Assembly (NCBI GenBank): GCA_017990865.1
Contig: JAGNNB010000004.1
Span: 1 to 22,795, forward strand
DNA from: Lysobacteraceae bacterium
GTDB lineage: Bacteria; Pseudomonadota; Gammaproteobacteria; Xanthomonadales; Xanthomonadaceae
Direction of reading: 5' to 3'
DNA: 22,795 nt
Under the pieces are notes generated by a model that had not been told where the DNA came from, searched no databases, and was given only the letters and a program-made list of their open reading frames with translations. Positions within the stretch are counted from its first letter, which is position 1. Every line of letters starts with the position of its first letter. Of this stretch, positions 12,583-22,795 are shown piece by piece. Position numbers and translations under genes: made by a program.

Positions 12583-14366
12583 CCCTCACGCACCGCCAAC
12601 GACACGGTGAAGATGCCCCACTCGTCGATGCGCTGTTCGACTTTGCGGAAGCCCGCGGCTTCCACCAATTGATCCATCTCCGCCTGCGTGCGTCGACGCA
12701 TCACCCAAGCCTGTCCTTGACGATGGCTGGTGAGCGCGCGCGCGATCAATTCCAACTGCGGATGCCAGGGCTGACCGGTGTAGACCAGACAACCGCCCGG
12801 CGGCACCGCCGCGGCGATGCCCGCCAGCGAACGCGCCACCGCATCGTTGTCCGGAAACAATTCGTACAGACCGGACACCACCGCCACCGTCGGCGCGGGC
12901 GTCACCGACGCCAGATCATCGCGATCGAACGCGTCGCCCTGCTCGAAGCGCGCGATCTGGCCCAAACCACGTTCGGCGATCAAGGCGCGACCGTCGCGCA
13001 CATTGATGTCGCTGTAATCGCGCAGCAGGATCGATTCCGGTTTCGTGCCGAGTTGAGCGTCGGGCGTCGCATCGCCACCCGCGATCGCGTCCAACACGTA
13101 GCGGCCGTGACCGGCGGCGACATCCATCACCCGCAGCGGCAGGCCTTGCGCGCGGACGCGCGCGAACGCCGCGCGCAGCAGCGCTTCGACGTGCGTTTTG
13201 CGCACGCGAATACCGCGCCAGCCGATCGAATCCAGATACGTGCGGTCGATCGCGGTGCCGATCAACGGCACGCCCTGCGCTTGGTTTTTGTAAACGTAAT
13301 CGAGCGTGCTGCCGGAATCGAAACCGGTGGCGTGGCCCAGCGCGATACCGCGCGAGAGCAGGCCGCCGAATTTCAGTGAGGTGCGCGTGAACGCCCAGTA
13401 CGCGCCGCGCGGGGTGTACCACGGCAGCGGCTTCGCCAGCGCCTGCGCTTCGTCGAAGGTGGCGCCGCGGCGATGCGCGTCCAGCAGCGACAACGGCGCG
13501 GGTGGGTCGTCGAACAGGCCGCGCACGAAGGCGTGGATCTTCTCGACCGCCTGCGCGCGATCGCGTTCGCCCAGCGTGTCGTGGAAGAACCCAGGAAACT
13601 CGTGTTTTTCCTTGCGCGGATGCGACAGGCGCTCGAAAAAGCGATGCTGCGGCGCGTGATGCACCACCCAGTCGCTGCCGGAGATCAACAACTGCACCGG
13701 CAGCGCGATCGCCGCGGCGTCGGCCACCACGCGATCCGCCGCTGCGTACAAACCCAGCAGAATCCGTACCGAAATCGGCCGCGAAATCAGCGGGTCGGCA
13801 TCGTAGCTGGCGATGCGCTCCGGGTCGTGGGTCAGGAATTTCGCCTTGACATAACTGTTCACGAAAAAATTGCCGCGCAGTTTGTGCAACAACGCCAACC
13901 CGGGCCGCGCGAACGGCACGTAGAGTTTCACTTTGAACGCGGGCGAAGCCAGCACCAAGCCGCGAATCTTCGGCGCGTAATCGTGCGCCCAAGTGCTGGC
14001 GAGCACCGCGCCCACGCTTTGCGCGATCACCACCACATCGCCGCGCGCGATGCCATGCGCATCGGCGATATGCGCGACGAACGTATCGAGATCGCGCACC
14101 GAATGACCGAAACTCGGGCTGTCGCCGCGCACGCCGGGCGAACGGCCGTGGCCGCGCATGTCGTAGGCGAAGACATCGAAGTCGGGCAGATTCAGTTCGT
14201 CGGCCAGATGCGCCATGCGCCCGGAATGTTCGTGGCCGCGATGCACCAATACGACGGCGCGCGCGGGCGCGTCGGTCGCGCGCGCGGCGGGCCAATGGCG
14301 ATAGAACAAAGCGACGCCATCGTGGCTGGAAAACGAGCCTTCCTGGCAGGGTCGTGATTCGGACAT
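12579..14366 (-). CDS. YnbC-like alpha/beta-hydrolase-methyltransferase fusion
   Basis: A 595-residue cytosolic fusion. Residues about 10-285 form an alpha/beta hydrolase of the serine aminopeptidase/monoacylglycerol lipase type: AQSVG carries the nucleophile S117, the likely acid is D232 (ISGSDW) and the likely His is H262 (FFHDTLGE). RGHGRS (71-76) is also typical. Residues about 390-595 form a SAM-dependent methyltransferase-like domain with motif I VMDVAAGHGRY (413-423), an acidic DYSDINV segment (450-456) and GGCLVYTGQPWHP further on. The same fusion is E. coli YnbC. Substrates are unknown; by context it may trim an acyl chain and methylate a lipid headgroup. The stop overlaps the ynbD-like start. 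Confidence 0.9.
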   Translation of the reverse strand: MSESRPCQEGSFSSHDGVALFYRHWPAARATDAPARAVVLVHRGHEHSGRMAHLADELNLPDFDVFAYDMRGHGRSPGVRGDSPSFGHSVRDLDTFVAHIADAHGIARGDVVVIAQSVGAVLASTWAHDYAPKIRGLVLASPAFKVKLYVPFARPGLALLHKLRGNFFVNSYVKAKFLTHDPERIASYDADPLISRPISVRILLGLYAAADRVVADAAAIALPVQLLISGSDWVVHHAPQHRFFERLSHPRKEKHEFPGFFHDTLGERDRAQAVEKIHAFVRGLFDDPPAPLSLLDAHRRGATFDEAQALAKPLPWYTPRGAYWAFTRTSLKFGGLLSRGIALGHATGFDSGSTLDYVYKNQAQGVPLIGTAIDRTYLDSIGWRGIRVRKTHVEALLRAAFARVRAQGLPLRVMDVAAGHGRYVLDAIAGGDATPDAQLGTKPESILLRDYSDINVRDGRALIAERGLGQIARFEQGDAFDRDDLASVTPAPTVAVVSGLYELFPDNDAVARSLAGIAAAVPPGGCLVYTGQPWHPQLELIARALTSHRQGQAWVMRRRTQAEMDQLVEAAGFRKVEQRIDEWGIFTVSLAVREG

Positions 14367-14498
14367 GGAGAGAATGATCTTCGGACGCGGGAAGGGGCGG
14401 CCGCACGCGGAAAGACGCGATGGCGCGCGGGCGGAGGACGCGTTGGAATGAGGAATCGGCGAAGTATCGAAGTTCGCGACCGCCGGCTCAATGGCCCG
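14367..14498. other. Spacer between ynbA- and ynbC-like genes
   Basis: These 132 bases are the longest gap in the lipid operon. No ORF, hairpin or clear promoter was found, so an internal promoter cannot be excluded. Confidence 0.4.
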
Positions 14499-15128
14499 TC
14501 ACTGCGCGGCGGCGTCACGCAGCCCGTTGCGCACGCGGCGCACAACGGTCCAGGCGGTGAGCGCGCACAGCGCGGGGAACAACCACAGCGCCCACGTCGG
14601 CAAGCGTTCGGCGAACGCGACCCACAGCGCCAGCGCACCGAGCGCGAACGCGCGATCGCTCTTGCCCATCGGGCCGTCGTAACGCCGCGTGCCGCCGACG
14701 GTGGGGCCGAGCGCGCCGGCGAATTCGCTCAACGCCGCCAGCAGCGCGAACGCGGCCACCCACACCGCCGCCACGCCGTCGAACGGCGCGACCGCGGCGA
14801 ACGGCAGGATCAACGCCGAGTCGGCGATCACATCGGTCAATTCGTTCAAATACGCGCCGAGTTTCGACTGCTGCCCGAATTCGCGCGCCAACATGCCGTC
14901 GATGGCGTTGAACGCCATGCGCAGGAACATCCACAGCGGGATCAGCAGGAACCACAACCCCGCGCCGGAGATCCGCGCAGCGGCGAAAAACAGAAACACG
15001 CCCAACGCCACCGAAACCGCGCACGCGGCCAAGGTCACTTGATTGGCGGTGACGCCCAGGCGGTACAAGCCGCGCGCCACGGGTCGCAGCAGGGCCTGGA
15101 ATTTCGGTTTCAGCGCATAGATGGTCAT
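14499..15128 (-). CDS. YnbA-like CDP-alcohol phosphatidyltransferase
   Basis: An integral membrane enzyme expected to join a headgroup alcohol to CDP-diacylglycerol. The 209-residue protein has about six hydrophobic helices and the family signature at 74-99: D77-G78, A81-R82, G91 and D99 are kept. Two of the four signature aspartates are Asn (N74 and N95, in FNAID and YLNELTD); the second is the proposed catalytic base in characterised members. From memory E. coli YnbA has the same two Asn residues, so this appears to be a subfamily trait and not decay. The N-terminus MTIYALKPKFQALLRP also recalls YnbA. It is the first gene of the operon, 108 bases from the divergent EF-hand gene, and AATCAT six bases before the ATG may be a -10 element. 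Confidence 0.9.
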   Translation of the reverse strand: MTIYALKPKFQALLRPVARGLYRLGVTANQVTLAACAVSVALGVFLFFAAARISGAGLWFLLIPLWMFLRMAFNAIDGMLAREFGQQSKLGAYLNELTDVIADSALILPFAAVAPFDGVAAVWVAAFALLAALSEFAGALGPTVGGTRRYDGPMGKSDRAFALGALALWVAFAERLPTWALWLFPALCALTAWTVVRRVRNGLRDAAAQ

Positions 15129-15236
15129 GGCCGCATGATTCCACAGTCGCGGCACGATGCGTACCGCCGCCGTCCGGACGCGACCCACCTCGCCGCGGGG
15201 CTTGCGGCGACGCGCGCGACCGCGCACGCTTCGCCC

Positions 15237-15716
15237 ATGCGCGTCGCCGTCGTTCTCATCGCCGTATGCTCGCTCGCCCTGCCCTCCGCCGTACAGGCGC
15301 GGCGCTGGCGCGATACGCCCCTGAGCGCGCCGGCGAGCGCGCCGACAAACCAGGCCGCGACGCCTGTCGCGAATCCGACCGCCGAGCCAACCACCCATTC
15401 GGCCGCAAATCCGCCCACCGATATGCCTGCGCCTTCGGTCAAAGCCACCCGCGACTATCTGACCCGCATGGACGCGAACAACGACGGCAAAGTCTCGTTG
15501 CTCGAATACCAGGATTGGCTGAGCTACGCCTTCGACCGCATGGACGCGAACCGCGACGGCACGCTCTCGTCCGAGGAACAGCCCGGCGGGAACGGCGCGC
15601 CGCTCACCCGCGAAGCGCACCGCACGCGCGTGGCCGAAACCTTCAAGCGCCAGGACCGCAATCGCGACGGCGCGCTCGATACGAAAGAACTGGCCGCGCC
15701 GCCGCAGGGCAAATAA
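15237..15716 (+). CDS. Exported EF-hand calcium-binding protein
   Basis: A 159-residue protein with a signal peptide (about 1-21, ending AVQA), an Ala/Pro/Thr-rich linker (28-68) and three canonical EF-hand loops: residues 79-90 (DANNDGKVSLLE), 103-114 (DANRDGTLSSEE) and 140-151 (DRNRDGALDTKE). All keep Asp at positions 1, 3 or 5 and Gly at position 6, so calcium binding in the periplasm is likely. It is divergent from the lipid operon. The linker suggests an unstructured tether. No enzymatic domain is present. Small EF-hand proteins of this type are frequent in Xanthomonadaceae; their partners are mostly unknown. Confidence 0.88.
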   Translation: MRVAVVLIAVCSLALPSAVQARRWRDTPLSAPASAPTNQAATPVANPTAEPTTHSAANPPTDMPAPSVKATRDYLTRMDANNDGKVSLLEYQDWLSYAFDRMDANRDGTLSSEEQPGGNGAPLTREAHRTRVAETFKRQDRNRDGALDTKELAAPPQGK

Positions 15717-15781
15717 GCGTTCCGCTTCCGTTGCCGCCGCGCACGCGGCATGCTGTCGCCACTTTCGACCGGAGCGTTCGC

Positions 15782-16231
15782 ATGGGTCTCTTCGACAGCT
15801 TGAAGCGTTTGTTTTCCTCACCCGCACCGCAAGCGAACGACGAAGGCGGCGGGTTCGATCCGGAACGCTTCGTCTATCTCAAAATTCCGGGAAATATCCA
15901 GCCGATCGAGCGCGGCGAACGCTTCGAAGACCCACTGCAGGCGATGCTGGAAGAGACCGGCTTGGGCGAAGTGAGCGGCGGCGGCTCGTCGCTGAGCGAT
16001 GCCGATGCCGAAGGCCGACGCGTCGTCGAATTCTGCGGCATCGATATCGATGTCGACGTCCGCGATGCTGCATTGGAACGGCTGCGGGCGTTCTTGCCTG
16101 AATTGTCGATTCCGCCGGGCACCGAACTGCACTACACCCGCGATGGCCGGTTGTTGCGCGACACCTACGCCGACAGCGCGTGGACGCAAGCTGTTCCGCG
16201 CGAAGAACGACATCCGGGGTTCGGGGTGTGA
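15782..16231 (+). CDS. Conserved-looking acidic protein, unknown function
   Basis: A 149-residue soluble protein starting MGLFDSLKRLFSS, an amphipathic N-terminal helix, then an acidic chain with VYLKIPGNIQPIERG (32-46), FEDPLQAMLEETGLG and VEFCGIDIDVDVRDAAL. No signal peptide or membrane segment is evident. The ATG at 15782 is preceded by GGAG at a suitable distance. Its stop overlaps the next gene as GTGA, so the two are co-translated. I do not recognise the family; the sequence looks well-behaved, with a clear coding bias. Confidence 0.8.
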   Translation: MGLFDSLKRLFSSPAPQANDEGGGFDPERFVYLKIPGNIQPIERGERFEDPLQAMLEETGLGEVSGGGSSLSDADAEGRRVVEFCGIDIDVDVRDAALERLRAFLPELSIPPGTELHYTRDGRLLRDTYADSAWTQAVPREERHPGFGV

Positions 16232-16764
16232 CGCGACGCGCGGACGACGACGCGCCGCAGCGCTCGCTTCCGGAGCGGGACGTTTACGCGCCGCCGCAGC
16301 ATTCGGTCGTCTCCGCCGCCCCGCCGCTGTCGCGACGTCGTCGCATTGTCGCGATCGTGTTCGCGATCGCGACCGCGCTGGCGATCGCGAACATGGTGCG
16401 CATCAGTCTCGATCCCAGGCAGTATTTCCGTTATCGCGGCGGAGATTTCGCCGGCTGGGCTTGGGAGCCGCTCGGCGTCGCGATCGTCGCCGCGCTGATG
16501 GCGATCGAAGCCGCGCTCGCGTACTGGGCGCTGGTCGGTCGTCGGCCGCGAAGCGCGGGGTGGCGATTCATCGCGGGTCTGGCGGTGCTGCTGCCCTGGT
16601 CGCTGCTGTCGATGATCGCCAGCATGCACATGCCCGGCTATGTACTGTTCCATCACCTGTGGGTGTGGCTGCTGACCTTCGTGCTGCTGATCGCATCGGC
16701 CGGCGTCGCGCTGCGCGCGATCTATCGATTCGCGCGCAGTCGTCGCCAAAGCGACGCGGGCTAG
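16228..16764 (+). CDS. Four-helix inner-membrane protein, unknown function
   Basis: A 178-residue protein begun by GTG at 16228 that overlaps the previous stop (GTGA); the frame is open upstream but overlaps the neighbour. After a hydrophilic Arg-rich N-terminus of about 35 residues there are four hydrophobic segments, near 39-57, 74-98, 108-128 and 138-160, separated by short charged loops. Both ends are probably cytosolic by the positive-inside rule. It forms a two-gene unit with the acidic protein, which might associate with it at the membrane. No family was recognised. Confidence 0.78.
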   Translation: MTRRADDDAPQRSLPERDVYAPPQHSVVSAAPPLSRRRRIVAIVFAIATALAIANMVRISLDPRQYFRYRGGDFAGWAWEPLGVAIVAALMAIEAALAYWALVGRRPRSAGWRFIAGLAVLLPWSLLSMIASMHMPGYVLFHHLWVWLLTFVLLIASAGVALRAIYRFARSRRQSDAG

Positions 16765-16930
16765 GCTTGCGCCCCCGAACGCCGATCGACACGCGCGCGC
16801 ACGATCGGATCCATCCCGATCGTCCCGACAGTCTCGATACTCTCAGAGCCTGTTCAAAATTCCCGATGCGGCATGAGCTGAGCGCATTTACCGAGCGGAT
16901 CAGCGGCCCTTCGCCGGTACCTTCCTTCAT

Positions 16931-16980
16931 CCCTCTCCCAGCCGTGCGGGGAGAGGGTGGCCGAAGGCCGGGTGAGGGGC
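16931..16980. repeat. REP-like palindrome in the MITE, first module
   Basis: CCCTCTCCCAGCCGTGCGGG then GAGAGGG, followed by GTGGCCGAAGGCCGGGTGAGGGGC, a relative of the module at 21384-21464. Confidence 0.75.
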
Positions 16981-17040
16981 GCCTTTCTCGTACGGCTTGA
17001 TGCGCCCGGTTGGAAGCACGCGGCTCAAGCGTAACGCATG

Positions 17041-17125
17041 CCCCTCATCCGGCGCGTTGCGCCACCTTCTCCCCGCTTGCGGGGAGAAGGGAAAAGGCAT
17101 GTTCCCCGCTTGCGGGGAGAAGGAA
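17041..17125. repeat. REP-like palindromes in the MITE, second module
   Basis: CCCCTCATCCGGCGCGTTGC, then CTTCTCCCCGC TTGC GGGGAGAAGG, with a second partial CCCCGCTTGCGGGGAGAAGG copy. The hairpins are strong and could end transcription of the convergent genes. Confidence 0.75.
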
Positions 17126-17220
17126 AAGAACACAGCCTGTTCGCAGGAAGGAAACACGTCCGCTGGAAGATTTTGAACAGGCTCTCAATCGCCTCTATCG
17201 CGCCAGTCGCGCGCGATCGC

Positions 17221-18060
17221 TCAATCCGCCGTCATCAACGTCGCGTTGCGTTCGTTCAATGCGGCGTAGACCGCGTCGGTGTCCGGCCGTTGCCCGTGCC
17301 AGAGGAAAAAACTCTCAGCGGCTTGTTCCACCAACATGCCCAGGCCATCGACGAAATCGCGTACGCCCAACGCGCGCGCCCAGGCCAGGAACGGCACCGC
17401 CGCTTCGCCGTAGCTCAAATCGATCGCGGCGCTGCGCGGGCCGAACAATGTCATCGGCAGCGTCGGCAATGCGCCATGACGTGCAGCGGAGGTGGCGTTG
17501 ACGATCAAATCGAATTCGCCCAATTCGCCCAAGTCCTGCATGTAGCGCGTATGCACGCGGCCCGGATCGCCAAGCAGATCCGATAGCGCGTCGGCTTTCT
17601 GCGCATCGCGGTTGACGATGAACAGTTCGCCGATGCCCGCTTCCAGCAACGCAGGCGCGACGCCGCGCGCCGCGCCGCCCGCGCCGAGCATCAACGTACG
17701 CCGTTCGCGCAGATCCAAACCGTGGCGGCCGGTGAGATCGCGGATCAAGCCGATGCCGTCGGTGTTGTCGCCCAACCAACCGCCCTCGTGCTTGATCAGC
17801 GTGTTGACCGCGCCGGCTTTTTTCGCGCGGTTGCTGAGCAGATTGCACAACTCCGCCGCACGCTGTTTGTGCGGGAGCGTGACGTTGGCGCCGTCGCCGC
17901 CGCTGCGCGCGAACGACGACAGCGTACCGTCGAAATCGCCGGGCGCGCATTCGATCGCGGTGTAATCCAGGTCGATGCCGAGCTGCTGCGCGAACGCTTT
18001 GTGGATGCGCGGCGAGAGCGAATGCAACACGGGTTGTCCGAAGACGGCGTAGCGTTTCAT
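17221..18060 (-). CDS. aroE: Shikimate dehydrogenase (NADP-dependent)
   Basis: Reduces 3-dehydroshikimate to shikimate in aromatic amino acid synthesis. The 279-residue protein has the full AroE set: substrate-binding SLSP (14-17), NVTLPHK (59-65) with the catalytic K65, NTDG (99-102) with D101, the nucleotide-binding loop GAGGAARG (126-133), the NR segment N150-R151 typical of NADP preference, and DLSYG plus [13 protein letters not shown] near the C-terminus. Its ATG (18060) overlaps the stop of the GNAT gene by four bases, so it is the last gene of a hemB-GNAT-aroE operon. Length and start are as expected. Confidence 0.96.
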   Translation of the reverse strand: MKRYAVFGQPVLHSLSPRIHKAFAQQLGIDLDYTAIECAPGDFDGTLSSFARSGGDGANVTLPHKQRAAELCNLLSNRAKKAGAVNTLIKHEGGWLGDNTDGIGLIRDLTGRHGLDLRERRTLMLGAGGAARGVAPALLEAGIGELFIVNRDAQKADALSDLLGDPGRVHTRYMQDLGELGEFDLIVNATSAARHGALPTLPMTLFGPRSAAIDLSYGEAAVPFLAWARALGVRDFVDGLGMLVEQAAESFFLWHGQRPDTDAVYAALNERNATLMTAD

Positions 18061-18521
18061 GGCGAGAGACTCCGCGTGTAGACGTGCTGGGTCTTGTGGT
18101 GAGCGTAGCCGAGACACCGATAGAACGGATGCGTCGCATCGCGCGACAGGCTCGAGCGTACCACCACCTGCGCGACCCCGCGGCGCGAAGCCCACGCTTC
18201 GGCGGCCGAGACCAAGGCCGCACCGGCACCGCGGCGCCGACGCTCGGCATCAACCACCAGCGCGATCAGCTCGACGCGTTCGCCGGACTGCAACAAGTTG
18301 CGATGCTCGGCGGCGACGAAACCGACGACAGGGCCGCCACCGCGCGCGCCATCGTCCTCGTCGTCGCCGACGAGAACGAAAAACGCATGCGTCGGCCACG
18401 CCAGCAAACGCGTGAAGCGTTGCGCAATCGTGGTCGGATCCAATGAAGCATCGAGCTGCAGCGACAGCCGCGCGATGTCCGCGGCATCTTCGGCGCGCGC
18501 CTGCCGAACGGTCAACGCCAT
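18057..18521 (-). CDS. GNAT family N-acetyltransferase
   Basis: A 154-residue acetyl-CoA-dependent acetyltransferase with a clear motif A ([18 protein letters not shown], 87-104; the RRRGAG turn binds the pyrophosphate of CoA) and the C-terminal motif [11 protein letters not shown] (131-140). A disordered-looking [11 protein letters not shown] stretch sits near 53-63. The ATG at 18521 is 13 bases after the hemB stop, and the end overlaps aroE, so all three are co-transcribed. The substrate cannot be told from sequence. No N-terminal transit or membrane segment is present. Confidence 0.92.
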   Translation of the reverse strand: MALTVRQARAEDAADIARLSLQLDASLDPTTIAQRFTRLLAWPTHAFFVLVGDDEDDGARGGGPVVGFVAAEHRNLLQSGERVELIALVVDAERRRRGAGAALVSAAEAWASRRGVAQVVVRSSLSRDATHPFYRCLGYAHHKTQHVYTRSLSP

Positions 18522-18534
18522 GTCTTGGCCATGT

Positions 18535-22598
<4,064 letters not shown>

Positions 22599-22795
22599 CG
22601 AAGCGAGGCGCTGTTTGAGGGCGGCCGCTCTCGTACAGTGTCTCAGCGCTTTATCGCGCCTGCCGGCGCTCCCACAATCGAGTTCGGGTGTTGTGGGAGG
22701 CCCGGAAGGGCCGATCGATGGTGCGGTCGCCTGACGAAGCGAGGCGCTGCGCGAGGGCGGCCGCTCTCGTGCAGTATCTCGGCACTGTATCGCGC

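Larger units (their letters stand above)
16845..17185. mobile_element. MITE-like element with REP modules
   Basis: Perfect 16-base terminal inverted repeats AGAGCCTGTTCAAAAT (16845-16860) and its complement (17170-17185) bound a 341-base segment without a credible gene. Inside are REP-type palindromes at about 16931-16980 and 17041-17091, plus a short copy near 17102-17125. No clear target duplication is visible; TCTC flanks or overlaps both ends. It fills the whole space between the convergent membrane-protein and aroE genes. Confidence 0.7.

Noticed and set aside
12916..14406. 496-codon minus-strand frame overlapping the ynbC-like gene
   Set aside because: It is the same-strand shifted frame of a gene with clear hydrolase and methyltransferase motifs.

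Overview
The window is high-GC DNA from a gammaproteobacterium of the Xanthomonadaceae/Lysobacteraceae type (Lysobacter- or Xanthomonas-like). The evidence is the codon use, the aadA-type attC sites known from Xanthomonadales integrons, dense REP-like repeats of the kind seen in these genomes, and several genes with a -10-like hexamer placed so close to the start codon that they look leaderless. No rRNA, tRNA or CRISPR was seen.

Layout. (1) 1-2479: one end of a chromosomal integron. An integrase gene (intI, + strand) is divergent from a leftward array of at least four cassettes separated by three attC sites; a putative attI core lies at 1294-1300. The cassettes encode a small exported protein, two related ORF-poor cassettes, and a truncated cysteine-rich protein. 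(2) 2593-4415: a terminator and an exported EndA/NucM-type nuclease with a lamin-tail-like N-terminal domain. (3) 4833-7412: the helicase gene hrpB, with a REP-like element inside its coding sequence. (4) 7413-8926: a disturbed segment with a REP, a frameshifted mutM (fpg) 5' remnant, and an AT-rich orphan ParA-type ATPase that was probably acquired. (5) 8927-15128: a six-gene leftward operon resembling the E. coli ynbABCD lipid cluster (ynbA, ynbC, ynbD, a small membrane protein, plsC-like acyltransferase, cdsA/ynbB-like). Several neighbours overlap by 4 bases. (6) 15237-16764: an exported EF-hand protein, an unknown acidic protein and a four-helix membrane protein. (7) 16845-17185: a MITE-like element carrying REP modules. 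(8) 17221-19530: aroE, a GNAT acetyltransferase gene and hemB, co-transcribed leftward. (9) 19651-22598: a DppC/YejE-like permease and a YejF-like double ATPase, translationally coupled but without the usual partner permease or binding protein. The window ends in a tandem 136-base repeat.

How the genes work together. The operon in region 5 holds a nearly complete phospholipid route: acylation to phosphatidate (PlsC-like), activation to CDP-diacylglycerol (CdsA-like), headgroup transfer (YnbA-like), dephosphorylation (YnbD-like), plus a hydrolase-methyltransferase fusion (YnbC-like). The headgroup is unknown, and YnbA has Asn at two of the four Asp positions of the CDP-alcohol phosphotransferase motif. 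hemB, the GNAT gene and aroE form a second operon of mixed metabolic role.

The most unusual theme is repeat DNA used as coding sequence. REP-like elements are translated inside HrpB, at the N-terminus of the YnbD-like protein, and above all in the double ATPase. There, about 140 residues of interdomain linker come from three different palindromic repeat families, and the C-terminus comes from a fourth.
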